A DNA stretch of 64,000 bases, taken from assembly GCA_018061005.1 (NCBI GenBank), contig JAGOVA010000008.1, forward strand, positions 1 through 64,000. The letters run 5' to 3'. The first letter of the stretch is position 1. Each line of letters starts with the position of its first letter. The notes beneath the pieces were generated by a model. That model was not told where the DNA came from, did no database searches, and worked only from the letters and a program-made list of their open reading frames with translations. Shown piece after piece: positions 29,023 through 38,280 of the stretch. The stretch is from Sterolibacterium sp. (lineage in GTDB: Bacteria > Pseudomonadota > Gammaproteobacteria > Burkholderiales > Rhodocyclaceae). A program made the position numbers and the translations under genes.

Positions 29023-30433
29023 ATCACGCGATGAGCAACTACGCGTGCTGGTGGTCGATGACGAGCCGGATATCCGCGAGTTGCTCGACCTGACGCTGGC
29101 GCGTATGGGGCTGAACTGTCAGTGTGCCGGTGACCTGGCCGAGGCACGCCGTTTGCTGAAGCAAGGGGAGTTTCAGCTTTGTTTGACGGATATGCGTTTG
29201 CCGGATGGCGAGGGAATCGAGTTGGTTCGACATATTGCCGAGCATCGTCGTAACCTGCCTGTCGCCGTCATTACCGCGCACGGCAGCATGGAAAATGCCG
29301 TGCAGGCGCTGAAAGCGGGGGCATTTGATTACCTGGCCAAACCCGTTTCACTCGATCAGTTGCGCGCGTTGGTGAAATCAGCCATTGGTTTGCCGCAGGG
29401 TAACCCACTGGAGAAGGACAGCGGCGCACGTACCCTGTTTGGTCATTCGCCGGCCATCCAGCAGGCACGGGCGATGATCGAACGTGTCGCCCGCAGTCAA
29501 GCGCCTGTCTATATTTCCGGGGAGTCTGGTAGCGGGAAAGAACTGGCCGCCCGCTTGATTCACCAACTGGGGGCGCGTCGCGAAAAAGGATTCATTGCGG
29601 TGAATTGCGGTGCGATTCCAGACACCTTGATGGAGAGCGAATTTTTCGGTTATCGAAAAGGTGCTTTTACCGGTGCCGAAGCAGATCGCGCCGGATTCTT
29701 TCAGGCAGCGGATGGGGGAACCCTGTTTCTTGATGAGGTGGCTGATCTGCCACTTTCCATGCAGGTCAAATTGCTGCGCGCCATACAGGAAAAACGGATA
29801 CGCAAGGTGGGCGCTACGGCAGAGGAGCCTGTAGATGTGCGCCTGATCTGCGCGACTCATCAGGATTTGAAAGCACTGGTGGAGCAGGGGCGTTTTCGTC
29901 AGGATCTGTTTTACCGGATCAACGTCATTGGCCTGCGGATGCCTGCGTTGCGTGAGTGCCGGGAAGATATTCCGTTACTGGCGGATCATCTCCTGGTGCG
30001 CCTTGCCGAAGCTGCGGGTGTGCCATGCCCCGGCATGACGCCGGAAGCACTGCATGCCTTATGCAACCATGCTTTTCCGGGCAATGTGCGCGAACTTGAA
30101 AATACGCTGGAACGGGCGCTGGCGTTGTTGTCAGGCGATGTCATCGAAGTGGCCGATCTGCATCTGGCGACGGAGGCAGAGCCCAAGCCAAATTACAATC
30201 ACAACCCCAATTCAGAGCCAGAATTGAGGGCGGCGCGCGTTGCGATTGAACCGGTGCTGCCACAGAAACCGGAGGCCGCTTCGTTGTCGGCACATATTGA
30301 TCAGGTGGAGCATCAAGTCATCCGCGATGCCTTGCAGAAAGCCGATTTTAATTTGCCTGCGGCGGCAAAGTTACTGGGGGTGACCGAGCGTTCCTTACGT
30401 TATCGCATGGAACGTCTGGGGCTCGGTGCATGA
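29006..30433 (+). CDS. pilR: Sigma-54-dependent response regulator PilR
   Basis: PilR is an NtrC-type activator that turns on sigma-54 promoters such as that of pilA. The 475-residue protein has a receiver domain with phosphoacceptor Asp62 (TDMRLPDG), an AAA+ domain with Walker A GESGSGKE at 172-179 and the sigma-54-contacting GAFTGA at 219-224, and a C-terminal Fis-type helix-turn-helix (LPAAAKLLGVTERSLRYR). A linker rich in Asn, Pro and Glu (about 390-410) precedes the DNA-binding part. ATG 29006 follows a purine-rich GGAGGCAGGGGG. The stop overlaps ampD by four bases. Confidence 0.93.
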   Translation: MKAERRSRDEQLRVLVVDDEPDIRELLDLTLARMGLNCQCAGDLAEARRLLKQGEFQLCLTDMRLPDGEGIELVRHIAEHRRNLPVAVITAHGSMENAVQALKAGAFDYLAKPVSLDQLRALVKSAIGLPQGNPLEKDSGARTLFGHSPAIQQARAMIERVARSQAPVYISGESGSGKELAARLIHQLGARREKGFIAVNCGAIPDTLMESEFFGYRKGAFTGAEADRAGFFQAADGGTLFLDEVADLPLSMQVKLLRAIQEKRIRKVGATAEEPVDVRLICATHQDLKALVEQGRFRQDLFYRINVIGLRMPALRECREDIPLLADHLLVRLAEAAGVPCPGMTPEALHALCNHAFPGNVRELENTLERALALLSGDVIEVADLHLATEAEPKPNYNHNPNSEPELRAARVAIEPVLPQKPEAASLSAHIDQVEHQVIRDALQKADFNLPAAAKLLGVTERSLRYRMERLGLGA

Positions 30434-31002
30434 TGCCCCCGGTCGGCGCTGGATCGGAGGCAGGTCTGGATGAAGGCGGCATCGTCACCGGCATCACTTA
30501 CATTCCCTCGCCGAATTGCGATGAACGCCCGCCGGGTGAGACGATCAGCTTAATCGTCATCCATGCCATCAGCTTGCCGCCAGGTGAGTTCGGTGGGGAA
30601 GGTGTCACGCAGTTGTTTACCAATCAGCTATCGGCCAGTGAACATCCTTACTATGCGGAAATCCATGCGCTGCGTGTTTCTGCGCATTTCCTGATACGGC
30701 GTGATGGCGCGCTGATTCAATATGTACCCTGTCAGAAACGAGCCTGGCATGCAGGCGTGTCTAACTGGAATGGTCGCGAACGCTGTAACGATTTTTCCAT
30801 CGGAATCGAGCTCGAAGGTTGTGATGATCAGGCCTTCGAAGAGGCGCAATACCACCGTCTTGTTGATTTGCTGGCGTTGCTGGTGAAGCACTATCCCGAG
30901 GTGGGTATTGTCGGCCATACCGAGATTGCACCCGGCCGCAAAACTGACCCGGGGCCGCGTTTCGACTGGTCGCGCATTTCGTCGGCGCATCGTCTGCCGT
31001 GA
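30430..31002 (+). CDS. ampD: 1,6-anhydro-MurNAc-L-alanine amidase AmpD
   Basis: AmpD cleaves the stem peptide from anhydro-muropeptides in the cytoplasm during peptidoglycan recycling. The 190-residue amidase_2 protein has the zinc ligands His45, His163 and Asp173, with Lys171 in GRKTDPGPRFDW as the expected catalytic lysine. There is no signal peptide, which fits cytoplasmic AmpD rather than the periplasmic AmiD. The N-terminal 20 residues are not conserved; a second ATG directly follows at 30433. It is the last gene of the pilS-pilR-ampD run. Confidence 0.94.
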   Translation: MMPPVGAGSEAGLDEGGIVTGITYIPSPNCDERPPGETISLIVIHAISLPPGEFGGEGVTQLFTNQLSASEHPYYAEIHALRVSAHFLIRRDGALIQYVPCQKRAWHAGVSNWNGRERCNDFSIGIELEGCDDQAFEEAQYHRLVDLLALLVKHYPEVGIVGHTEIAPGRKTDPGPRFDWSRISSAHRLP

Positions 31003-31110
31003 AGTGCTGGTCGGCCTGTCGTTACAGTGCATGCGCTGTTGTATTTTTGCGAGTATAAAATTATCAGGGTGAAAATTTCTCTTGCATGTTTGAAAACACA
31101 ACACTACACT

Positions 31111-31140
31111 TAGTCAAAAATATGGAAAGCACACTATATC
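31111..31140 (+). promoter_or_regulatory. Candidate promoter of the 31147-31395 transcript
   Basis: TAGTCA at 31111-31116 and TATATC at 31135-31140 are separated by 18 bases and each match four to five of six consensus positions. They lie in the AT-rich half of the spacer and are followed by the structured region. A transcript would start near 31147. The assignment is tentative. Confidence 0.35.
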
Positions 31141-31146
31141 TAGTAG

Positions 31147-31395
31147 GTCAACCCCGAAAATTTTTTGTTGTTGCAGTTTCAGGGAGTGTGTGCCCTAAAG
31201 CAGTTGATTAAATATTGTCTGAGGAGCAGTGTCTGATGCAGCATGGAAACAGGGCGAATATTGTTCGAACGAAGCTACGGCCGAGGGCTGTGGGTGGCTT
31301 GTCGATGCCCTGTTTTCCTCTGGTGATATCTCTGCTTCAGTATTCATCTGTTTTTATGACCGGCTTGGTTCCTTCGTGGAACGAGCCGGTTTTGT
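31147..31395 (+). ncRNA. Candidate small RNA or structured leader of the H1-like gene
   Basis: Two sets of long-range complementary arms nest inside each other. CTGAGGAGCAG (31219-31229) pairs with CTGCTTCAG (31332-31340) with a two-base bulge; GGAAACAGGGC (31245-31255) pairs with GCCCTGTTTTCC (31307-31318) with one bulge. Inside lies a palindrome GTTCGAAC (31263-31270) and AAGC/GCTT arms. A rho-independent terminator follows at 31359-31400. The overall shape, a long imperfect rod with an internal bubble, resembles 6S RNA in outline, but I see none of its conserved bases. It could be a free small RNA or an attenuator/riboswitch controlling the downstream gene. The 5' end is a guess. Confidence 0.4.
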
Positions 31396-31400
31396 TTTGA
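31359..31400 (+). terminator. Intrinsic terminator 110 bases before the H1-like gene
   Basis: ACCGGCT..GTTCC and GGAAC.GAGCCGGT form a stem of about 12 bp with one small bulge around a TTCGT loop, followed by TTTTGTTTT. The form is that of a rho-independent terminator on the plus strand. It lies between the structured region and the next start codon, which is the layout of an attenuator as well as of a small-RNA gene. Confidence 0.8.
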
Positions 31401-31508
31401 ATTTGACGGCGGCGACTCCGGTCATTGCCTCGAATGACCCGTATCCATTTGGGCGGGTTGTTGTAGTGCTGATGTATCTTTCCTGTTATTTGGTTAAGGA
31501 GGTTGGAC

Positions 31509-32228
31509 ATGGCTGAGGACAAGACCAAGGCGAAGAAGCCCGCTGCAAAGAGTGCAGCGAAACCGGCAGCGAAGAAGGTGGCCGCTAAGCCCGCCGCGAA
31601 GAAAGCGGTTGCTGCCAAACCGGTAGCGAAGAAAGCAGCGCCTGCTGCAAAGAAGGCGGCAGCCAAGCCAGCGGCGAAACCTGCCGTGAAGAAAGCAGCG
31701 GCAAAGCCCGTCGCGAAGAAAGCGGCTGCCAAGTCGGTAGCAAAACCGGCAGCGAAGAAGGCAGCAGCAAAGCCTGTGGCGAAGAAAGCGGCTGCCAAGC
31801 CGGTGGCAAAGCCTGCAGCGAAGAAGGCTGCGGCGAAGCCCGTCGTGAAGAAAGCGGCAGCCAAGCCGGTTGCAAAGCCTGCAGCGAAGAAGGCAGCGGC
31901 GAAGCCCGTGGCGAAGAAAGCGGCAGCCAAGCCAGCGGCGAAACCTGCCGTGAAGAAAGCTGCGGCGAAGCCTGTGGCGAAGAAAGCAGCTGCCAAGCCG
32001 ATAGTGAAAGCTGCGGCGAAACCAGCGGCGAAGAAAGCGGTGGCGAAGCCTGTAGCCAAAAAAGCAGCCGCCAAGCCGGTAGCAAAGCCTGCCACAAAGC
32101 CAGCTACAAAGGTTGCTGCGGTGGCCAAGCCAGCCAGTGTGTCTTCAACGGCAGCTGTGCCTGGCTCGAAGCCTTCGTTGAACCCCGCTTCAGCCTGGCC
32201 GTTTCCGACAGGTTCGCGCCCTTCCTGA
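31509..32228 (+). CDS. Histone H1-like (AlgP-type) KPAAK-repeat DNA-binding protein
   Basis: The 239-residue product is almost entirely Lys, Ala, Pro and Val arranged as degenerate KPAAKKAAA/KPVAKKAAA repeats from about residue 10 to 200, like the C-terminal domain of eukaryotic H1 and the AlgP and Bordetella H1-like proteins. Such tails bind DNA without sequence preference and condense it. A different C-terminal tail (about 205-239) is Ser/Pro-rich and ends AWPFPTGSRPS. ATG 31509 has AAGGAGG nine bases upstream. No globular domain is present. The role, nucleoid compaction or regulation, is inferred from composition. Confidence 0.85.
   Translation: MAEDKTKAKKPAAKSAAKPAAKKVAAKPAAKKAVAAKPVAKKAAPAAKKAAAKPAAKPAVKKAAAKPVAKKAAAKSVAKPAAKKAAAKPVAKKAAAKPVAKPAAKKAAAKPVVKKAAAKPVAKPAAKKAAAKPVAKKAAAKPAAKPAVKKAAAKPVAKKAAAKPIVKAAAKPAAKKAVAKPVAKKAAAKPVAKPATKPATKVAAVAKPASVSSTAAVPGSKPSLNPASAWPFPTGSRPS
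31540..32110 (+). repeat. Degenerate tandem DNA repeats encoding the KPAAK tail
   Basis: Units of roughly 15 to 45 bases built on GCGAAGAAAGCGGC and GCCAAGCC recur throughout. Longer blocks, such as AAGCCTGCAGCGAAGAAGGC near 31805 and 31876, are nearly identical over more than 30 bases. Arrays like this change length by slippage and recombination, so the protein probably varies in length between strains. The minus strand is also open across it, but only as a consequence of the repeat. Confidence 0.85.
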
Positions 32229-32287
32229 GCGCAATCAGGAAGGCGGGTATCGAGGCTGTTGAAAGGCAGTGTCGATACCAGGTTAAA

Positions 32288-32336
32288 CCAAATAACAAGG
32301 GCAGCCGTCGTGAGACGGGCTGCCCTTGTTATTTGG
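32288..32336. terminator. Bidirectional terminator between the H1-like gene and pckG
   Basis: A hairpin of about 22 bp with one bulge, arms 32288-32309 and 32314-32336, closes on a GTGA loop. The outer part of the stem is AAATAACAAGGGC on the left and its complement on the right, so each strand ends in a T-rich run. It lies between two convergent genes and can serve both. Confidence 0.88.
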
Positions 32337-32437
32337 CGGGTACGCGCTGTATCCGCGTATTTGCGTATCCCCGCGCGCCGGTCAGTGGCAACCCGATCAT
32401 GCGTGGGTTGCCGGTCTGACCTTCATGCTCGCGAGGT

Positions 32438-34264
32438 TTAGTCGATCAGCGTGAGTTCAAACAATTCGCGCTTGAGCAACAGTTCGCGCGGCATGCGGGA
32501 CTTGAGCTTTTCAAACCATTCTGCGTGCAGTTTGAGTTCTTCCTGCCACATGGCGGCGTCGACCTTGGTCAGGTCATCGAACTGCTCGCGGGTCATGCCT
32601 TTGAAGTCGGTCCAGTCGATATCTTCGTACTTGGGCATCCAGCCCAGTGCGGTTTCTTTCGCGGCAGCGCGACCCTTGACGCGGTCGACGATCCACTTCA
32701 GTACGCGCATGTTGTCACCAAAGCCGGGCCAGATGAATTCGCCGTTGTCATCCTGACGGAACCAGTTCACCGTGAAGATGCGTGGCGCATGTTCAACTGT
32801 GTGGCCGATACGCAGCCAGTGGTTGAAGTAGTCGCCCATATGGTAGCCGCAGAAGGGCAGCATGGCGAAGGGGTCGCGGCGGATGATGCCCATTTCGCCG
32901 ACTGCAGCGGCAGTGGTTTCTGAGCCAAGCGTGGCAGCCATGTACACGCCAAAATTCCAGTTGAATGCTTCATAAACCAGCGGAACGGTGTTCGAGCGGC
33001 GGCCACCGAAAATGAAGGCTGAGATCGGTACCCCGGCCGGGTTTTCCCAGTCAGGGTCGATCGACGGGCATTGGCTGGCCGGAGCGGTGAAGCGGGCATT
33101 CGGGTGCGCGGCTTTGCGGCCATTGCTGACAGCAATTTCCGGTGTCCAGTCCTGGCCTTGCCAGTCGATCAGGTGATGCGGGACTTCTTTGGACATGCCT
33201 TCCCACCAGACATCGCCGTCATCGGTCAATGCGACGTTGGTGAAAATGATGTTCTCTTTGAGGGTCGCCATGGCATTGAAGTTGGTTTTCTCCGACGTGC
33301 CGGGGGCGACGCCGAAGTAGCCTGCTTCCGGGTTGATGGCATAAAGGCGGCCATCCTTGCCGGGCTTGATCCAGGCGATGTCGTCACCGACGGTGGTGAT
33401 TTTCCAGCCGTCCATCGACTTGGGCGGAATCAGCATGGCGAAGTTGGTCTTGCCACAGGCCGAGGGGAAGGCCGCCGCCACATAAGACTTTTCACCCTGC
33501 GGGGATTCCACACCGAGGATCAGCATGTGCTCGGCGAGCCAGCCTTCGTCGCGCGCCATGGTTGAGGCGATCCGCAGCGCGAAGCACTTCTTGCCGAGCA
33601 GGGCATTGCCGCCGTAGCCGGAGCCGAACGACCAGATTTCGCGGGTCTCGGGGAAGTGCACAATGTATTTGGTGTGGTTGCACGGCCAGCGGGCATCCAC
33701 CTGGCCTGCTTCGAGCGGTGCGCCTACCGAATGCAGGCAGGGAACGAATTCACCGCTCTCGCCCAGCGCATCGATCACGGCGCGACCCATGCGGGTCATG
33801 ATCCGCATGTTGATGACCACATAGGCGCTATCGGAAATTTCAACGCCAATGTGCGCGATGGGTGAGCCGATTGGCCCCATCGAGAAAGGAATCACATACA
33901 TGGTGCGGCCGCGCATGCAGCCCTTGAACAAGCCCTTGAGCTTGTCCTTCATCTTGGCCGGATCTTCCCAGTTGTTGTTGGGGCCGGCATCTTCCTTGTT
34001 GGCCGCGCAGATGTATGTGCGGTCTTCGACGCGGGCGACGTCGGAGGGATCGGAGCAGGCGAGGAATGAGTTCGGGCGTTTGGCCGGATTGAGGCGGATC
34101 ATCTTGCCGGCATCGACCAGCATGTTGCAGAGACGGTCGTTTTCTTCCTTGGAGCCGTCACACCAGACGATGTGATCCGGTTGGGTGAGGGCGGCAACTT
34201 CGGCGACCCAGGCTTTCAGTTTGGCGTTGCGAACGTAATCAGGAGCTGCTGCGTTTTGAGTCAT
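32438..34264 (-). CDS. pckG: GTP-dependent phosphoenolpyruvate carboxykinase
   Basis: PckG converts oxaloacetate and GTP to phosphoenolpyruvate, CO2 and GDP, the first step of gluconeogenesis from organic acids. The 608-residue product shows the GTP-type signature [13 protein letters not shown] with its reactive Cys, [10 protein letters not shown], and [11 protein letters not shown]. These distinguish it from the ATP-dependent form. ATG 34264 gives the family N-terminus [13 protein letters not shown]; the open frame extends 106 codons further upstream without any similarity. It is divergent from maeB across a 467-base region, pairing two enzymes of the C4/C3 node. Confidence 0.96.
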   Translation of the reverse strand: MTQNAAAPDYVRNAKLKAWVAEVAALTQPDHIVWCDGSKEENDRLCNMLVDAGKMIRLNPAKRPNSFLACSDPSDVARVEDRTYICAANKEDAGPNNNWEDPAKMKDKLKGLFKGCMRGRTMYVIPFSMGPIGSPIAHIGVEISDSAYVVINMRIMTRMGRAVIDALGESGEFVPCLHSVGAPLEAGQVDARWPCNHTKYIVHFPETREIWSFGSGYGGNALLGKKCFALRIASTMARDEGWLAEHMLILGVESPQGEKSYVAAAFPSACGKTNFAMLIPPKSMDGWKITTVGDDIAWIKPGKDGRLYAINPEAGYFGVAPGTSEKTNFNAMATLKENIIFTNVALTDDGDVWWEGMSKEVPHHLIDWQGQDWTPEIAVSNGRKAAHPNARFTAPASQCPSIDPDWENPAGVPISAFIFGGRRSNTVPLVYEAFNWNFGVYMAATLGSETTAAAVGEMGIIRRDPFAMLPFCGYHMGDYFNHWLRIGHTVEHAPRIFTVNWFRQDDNGEFIWPGFGDNMRVLKWIVDRVKGRAAAKETALGWMPKYEDIDWTDFKGMTREQFDDLTKVDAAMWQEELKLHAEWFEKLKSRMPRELLLKRELFELTLID

Positions 34265-34731
34265 GATGCGGAACTCTCCAGAAGATAATGATGGGAAAGT
34301 ACCTGAAAGTCGATCGATCGCGCTGGGTGGGTGATCGGTGGGCTTCCAGCTTTCCGCACTGACGGGGGTGACCCGGTGCGGAAGGGGTGGAGGCAAATCT
34401 GCTGAACCCGTAGCCCGCCATTCTGGCATTTTTGTCTCTTTGAGGCAAGGCAGCTGCATGAAATATGACGTGCAATTCAATGTGGATGCGCTGTTTGTGC
34501 TGTGGGTCGGCCTGCCCGGCAGGCTTTTCCCGTGTAGGGTGTTGATGACGATGGAATCTGACGCGATTGGCATCAGCAACATTTTTGTGGTCGCTATACA
34601 ATGTAAGGGTTTTGCTCAGCCTGTTGGCTGAAACGGATATTTGCGGGTGAGCACGCAGAACTCAAATAGCGCGTCAGCGCAGCGAACCCCCGTATCCGTC
34701 ATGCACATTATTTTTCTTGCGGGAACCCCTC
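34265..34731. other. 467-base divergent region between pckG and maeB
   Basis: No gene is seen. It holds a candidate leftward promoter for pckG (34420-34448), a hairpin in the pckG leader with arms TTCCGCAC at 34352-34359 and its complement at 34376-34383, and an AT-rich CTATACAATG at 34594-34603 that could be a -10 for maeB without a recognisable -35. Just before maeB the sequence is AT-rich (TTATTTTTCTTGC) and lacks a strong ribosome-binding site. Confidence 0.6.
34420..34448 (-). promoter_or_regulatory. Candidate pckG promoter
   Basis: On the minus strand TTGCCT (34448-34443) and CAGAAT (34425-34420) are 17 bases apart, and the -10 is preceded by TGC as in extended -10 promoters. Each hexamer matches four of six consensus bases. 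Transcription would start near 34412, leaving a leader of about 150 bases that contains the hairpin at 34352-34383. Confidence 0.4.
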
Positions 34732-37020
34732 ATGGATGAAAGATTTCGCGCCGCTGCCCTTGAATATCATTTGCAGCCCAAGCCCGGCAAGATTGCCGTA
34801 ACCCCGACCAAGTCGATGCTCAATCCGCAGGACTTGGCTTTGGCCTATTCGCCTGGCGTGGCGGTTCCCTGCGAAGAGATCCAGCGCGATCCAGCGAATG
34901 CCGAGAAATACACGGCACGCGGCAATCTGGTCGCAGTGATCACCAACGGCACGGCAGTGCTGGGGCTGGGCAATATCGGCCCGTTGGCGGGTAAGCCCGT
35001 CATGGAGGGCAAGGGCGTTCTGTTCAAAAAATTTGCCGGTATCGATGTGTTCGATATTGAAATTGACGAGAATGATCCAGACAAACTGGTCGATATTATT
35101 GCCTCGCTGGAACCGACATTTGGTGGCATCAATCTGGAGGATATCAAGGCACCCGAATGTTTTTATATTGAGAAAAAGCTGCGTGAACGCCTGAAAATTC
35201 CGGTCTTCCACGATGATCAGCACGGCACGGCCATTATCGCGGCCGCCGCCGTACTCAACGGCCTGCGCCTGGTGGGCAAGGATATTGGCAAGATCAAGTT
35301 GGTGTGTTCTGGCGCAGGCGCTGCGGCGATTGCCTGTCTTGATCTGATCGTCAGCCTGGGGGTCAATCCGAAGAATGTGTTCATTGCCGACAGCAAGGGC
35401 GTGGTGTACGTCGGGCGTGATGAAAAGCTGGATCCGTCCAAGGCGCGTTACGCGCAGGAGACTTCGGCACGCACTTTGGGCGATCTCACCCCGGATGCCG
35501 ACGTGTTTCTCGGGCTTTCTGCGGCGGGCGCGCTGAAGCCGGAAATGCTCAAGGACATGGCGGCCAATCCGATCGTGCTGGCGATGGCCAATCCGATACC
35601 GGAGATCCTGCCCGAAGTTGCCAAGGCGACGCGCCCGGATGTCATTATTGGCACGGGTCGTTCGGATTATCCGAATCAGGTCAATAACGCGCTGTGTTTC
35701 CCATACATGTTCCGTGGTGCGCTGGATGTTGGGGCGACGACGATCAATGAGGAAATGAAAATTGCGGCCGTGCTGGCGATTGCGGAACTGGCACATGCCG
35801 AGCAGCCCGATGTTTCAGCTGCGGCTTATAACAAGGTGGACTTCCGGTTTGGCCCGGATTACCTGATCCCCATGCCATTTGATCAACGCCTGGTGATGAA
35901 GGTCGCACCGGCGGTCGCCAGGGCAGCGATGGATTCTGGTGTGGCGACCCGTCCGCTGACGGATATGTGCGCTTATCGCGACAAGCTCTCGGAGTTTGTT
36001 TATTCGTCGGGGCTGCAAATGCGCCCGGTGTTTACCGCGGCAAAACAGAACCCGCAGCGCATCGTCTTTTGTGAGGGTGAGGATGAACGTGTGCTGCGTG
36101 CCGTGCAGACGGTGGTGGATGAAGGCCTGGCCAAGCCAATCCTGATTGGTCGCCCGGATGTGGTTGATGCGCGTATTGCCAAGTTCGGCTTGCGGCTCAA
36201 AGCAGGCGAAAATTTTGGTCTGGTCAATCCGGATTCCGATCCCCGGTTCCGTGATTTCTGGACGGAATATCATGAAATCATGCAGCGCAAAGGCGTTAGT
36301 ATTGAATATGCGAAGCGCGAAGCGCGGCGACGCACCACGCTGATCGGTGCGCTGATGGTCAAGAAGGGTTACGCAGATGGCATGGTTTGCGGTACTTATG
36401 GCCGCCATGCACAGCATCTGCACTATGTAGAAAATGTGATCGGCCTGCAGAAAGGGGTCAAGAATTTCTACGCCATGAACATGTTGTTGTTGCCCAAGCG
36501 CACGGTGTTTGTTGGCGATACCTATGTGAATTACGATCCGACGGCTGAACAACTGGCGGAGATGACCGTGCTTGCGGCGGATGTGGTGGATCGTTTTGGT
36601 TTGACACCCAAGGTCGCGTTGCTGTCGCACTCCAGCTTTGGTTCGGAGGATACGCCCACAGCGGTCAAGATGCGGCGTACCCTGGGGCTGCTGCAGGAGC
36701 GTGCCCCGCACCTTGAAGTTGAGGGCGAGATGCATGGTGATGCGGCGCTGTCCGAAGAAATCCGTGACCAGATTTTCCCGAATTCGCGTCTCAAAGGGCA
36801 GGCTAACCTGCTGGTCATGCCGACACTCGATGCCGCGAACATCGCTTTCAGCCTGTTGAAAACCGCCGCAGGTGAGGGGCTGACGTTAGGCCCCCTGTTG
36901 CTGGGCGCAGCGCAACCGGTGCATATTCTGACGCCGACGGCGACGGTACGTCGCATCGTCAATGTCACGGCGCTGCTATCGGTTGAAGCCGCCAATCAGC
37001 GTCAACGTTCAGCCAGCTAA
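34732..37020 (+). CDS. maeB: NADP-dependent malic enzyme with phosphotransacetylase-like domain
   Basis: This enzyme decarboxylates malate to pyruvate, yielding NAD(P)H. The 762-residue product has the malic domain (about residues 10-160, with [10 protein letters not shown] and the FHDDQHGTA metal site), an NAD(P)-binding domain (about 165-400, [12 protein letters not shown]), and a C-terminal phosphotransacetylase-like domain (about 430-755). The last lacks evidence of transacetylase activity in studied homologues and is thought to be allosteric. ATG 34732 is used; upstream in-frame codons add five residues. Its stop overlaps the patatin ATG by one base (TAATG). Confidence 0.95.
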   Translation: MDERFRAAALEYHLQPKPGKIAVTPTKSMLNPQDLALAYSPGVAVPCEEIQRDPANAEKYTARGNLVAVITNGTAVLGLGNIGPLAGKPVMEGKGVLFKKFAGIDVFDIEIDENDPDKLVDIIASLEPTFGGINLEDIKAPECFYIEKKLRERLKIPVFHDDQHGTAIIAAAAVLNGLRLVGKDIGKIKLVCSGAGAAAIACLDLIVSLGVNPKNVFIADSKGVVYVGRDEKLDPSKARYAQETSARTLGDLTPDADVFLGLSAAGALKPEMLKDMAANPIVLAMANPIPEILPEVAKATRPDVIIGTGRSDYPNQVNNALCFPYMFRGALDVGATTINEEMKIAAVLAIAELAHAEQPDVSAAAYNKVDFRFGPDYLIPMPFDQRLVMKVAPAVARAAMDSGVATRPLTDMCAYRDKLSEFVYSSGLQMRPVFTAAKQNPQRIVFCEGEDERVLRAVQTVVDEGLAKPILIGRPDVVDARIAKFGLRLKAGENFGLVNPDSDPRFRDFWTEYHEIMQRKGVSIEYAKREARRRTTLIGALMVKKGYADGMVCGTYGRHAQHLHYVENVIGLQKGVKNFYAMNMLLLPKRTVFVGDTYVNYDPTAEQLAEMTVLAADVVDRFGLTPKVALLSHSSFGSEDTPTAVKMRRTLGLLQERAPHLEVEGEMHGDAALSEEIRDQIFPNSRLKGQANLLVMPTLDAANIAFSLLKTAAGEGLTLGPLLLGAAQPVHILTPTATVRRIVNVTALLSVEAANQRQRSAS

Positions 37021-38186
37021 TGTCGGCCGACCGCCCCCTCACTGCCTTGCTCCTGACCGGGGGCGGTGCGCGGGCGGCCTATCAGGTCGGTGTGCTGGCG
37101 GCGATTCGCGACCTGTTGCCGGACCCACGGCACAATCCATTTCCCATCCTCTGCGGCACATCGGCCGGTGCGATCAACACGGTTTCGTTGGCAACCATGG
37201 CGGAGGACTTCGGTTTTGCCGTCAATCGCCTGCATGCCATCTGGGCTAATTTTCATGCGCATCAGGTTTATCGTGCCGACACCCTGGGGATTTCACTGAG
37301 TGGCGCGCGCTGGCTGGGTGCGCTGATGGGCGGCTGGCTGATCAGGAGAGTGCCGCGCTCCCTGCTGGACAACACCCCCTTGCGCGAGTTGCTGCACAAT
37401 TATCTTAATTTTGAGCGTATCGACTCGGCCATCGCCAACGGTATTCTTCATTCTGTTTGCATTACCTGCTCGGGTTATGGTTCTGGTCAAAGCGTCAGTT
37501 TCTTTCAGGGGCGCAACGATCAGGCAACCTGGCGGCGTTCGCAACGCTTTGGCGTGCAAACGCAATTGACGCTGGATCATTTGATGGCATCGAGTGCCAT
37601 TCCCTTTGTTTTTCCTGCCGTCAGGATCAACCGAGAATATTTCGGTGATGGTTCGATGCGACAGATGGCACCGATTTCGCCCGCGATACATCTGGGCGCC
37701 ACCAAGATTCTCATTATCGGATCAGGCCAGCGTGGAGGCGGCGAAAATTATCGGGAATATGGTGACCGCTACCCGTCCCTCGCGCAGATCGCCGGCCATG
37801 CCTTGTCGAGCATTTTTCTTGACAGCCTGTCCGTGGACATTGAACGAATGACGCGCATCAATCGCACGGTCAGGCTGATTCCCGATGAGGTGCGTGAGCA
37901 GCATGGAATGTCGTTACGTCCGATCGAAGTGCTTGAAATTCTGCCCTCGCAGCGCCTCGATCACCTGGCTGCGCGCCATGTGCGTAATCTGCCCTGGGCG
38001 TTGCGTGCATTGCTGGGAAATATCGGTGCCACCAATAAGCGCGGCGGGGCACTGGCCAGTTATCTGCTGTTCGAGTCGTCATATACCCGCGCCTTGATTG
38101 ATCTGGGATACCGCGATGCCCAGGAGAAACGTCAGGAAATTCTGGCGTTTCTTGATATTCGCCCTGCCGAAGCTGCGCCGGTCTGA
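37020..38186 (+). CDS. Patatin-like phospholipase
   Basis: The 388-residue protein has a patatin domain with the oxyanion loop [11 protein letters not shown] (about 14-24), the nucleophile Ser48 in GTSAG, and the second dyad residue Asp210 in FGDGS, so it should be an active Ser-Asp lipid acyl hydrolase. There is no signal peptide; a hydrophobic patch near residues 95-110 may help membrane contact. The ATG overlaps the maeB stop by one base, so it is likely co-translated with malic enzyme. The lipid substrate is unknown. The C-terminal third (about 280-388) has no motif I recognise. Confidence 0.88.
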   Translation: MSADRPLTALLLTGGGARAAYQVGVLAAIRDLLPDPRHNPFPILCGTSAGAINTVSLATMAEDFGFAVNRLHAIWANFHAHQVYRADTLGISLSGARWLGALMGGWLIRRVPRSLLDNTPLRELLHNYLNFERIDSAIANGILHSVCITCSGYGSGQSVSFFQGRNDQATWRRSQRFGVQTQLTLDHLMASSAIPFVFPAVRINREYFGDGSMRQMAPISPAIHLGATKILIIGSGQRGGGENYREYGDRYPSLAQIAGHALSSIFLDSLSVDIERMTRINRTVRLIPDEVREQHGMSLRPIEVLEILPSQRLDHLAARHVRNLPWALRALLGNIGATNKRGGALASYLLFESSYTRALIDLGYRDAQEKRQEILAFLDIRPAEAAPV

Positions 38187-38198
38187 ATGTGACAAAAC

Positions 38199-38207
38199 TG
38201 TTAAACT
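38199..38207 (+). promoter_or_regulatory. Candidate extended -10 promoter before the D-Ala-D-Ala endopeptidase gene
   Basis: TG-T-TAAACT fits an extended -10 element in the 94-base gap after the patatin gene. GTGACA at 38189-38194 is too close to be its -35. It resembles the TGTTAGAAT elements before lpxC and secA. The leader would be about 65 bases. Confidence 0.35.
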
Positions 38208-38280
38208 TTGAGCCGTAACGAAATGAATGGACTGAAGATGTTTTCTCAGTGCATGCTAAAAACACGAGGAGTCGGCTGCG

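Larger units (their letters stand above)
31003..31508. other. 505-base spacer between ampD and the H1-like gene
   Basis: This stretch has no convincing gene. Its first 230 bases are clearly more AT-rich than the surroundings. It holds, in order, a candidate promoter (31111-31140), a region of nested complementary arms (31219-31340), an intrinsic terminator (31359-31400), and a Shine-Dalgarno AAGGAGG before the ATG at 31509. Small open frames here are interrupted by the terminator hairpin and show no family resemblance. Confidence 0.7.

Noticed and set aside
31147..31395. Assignment of the structured region as 6S RNA
   Set aside because: The outline is similar, but the conserved 6S central-bubble sequences are not visible and the usual neighbour gene (ygfA/fau) is absent. 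Left as an unassigned candidate.
31229..31516. Plus-strand 95-codon frame in the ampD/H1 spacer
   Set aside because: It runs through the intrinsic terminator hairpin at 31359-31400, and has no family resemblance or good start; the region is better explained as structured RNA.
31540..32110. CRISPR-like or mobile repeat array
   Set aside because: The repeats are in-frame coding repeats of a low-complexity protein, not spaced identical repeats with unique spacers.
31337..32128. Long minus-strand open frame coding an Ala/Phe/Gly-rich, membrane-like protein
   Set aside because: It is the exact antisense of the KPAAK repeat array; codons for Lys and Ala read backwards give Phe, Ala and Gly. It has no ribosome-binding site and the plus strand has a strong one.
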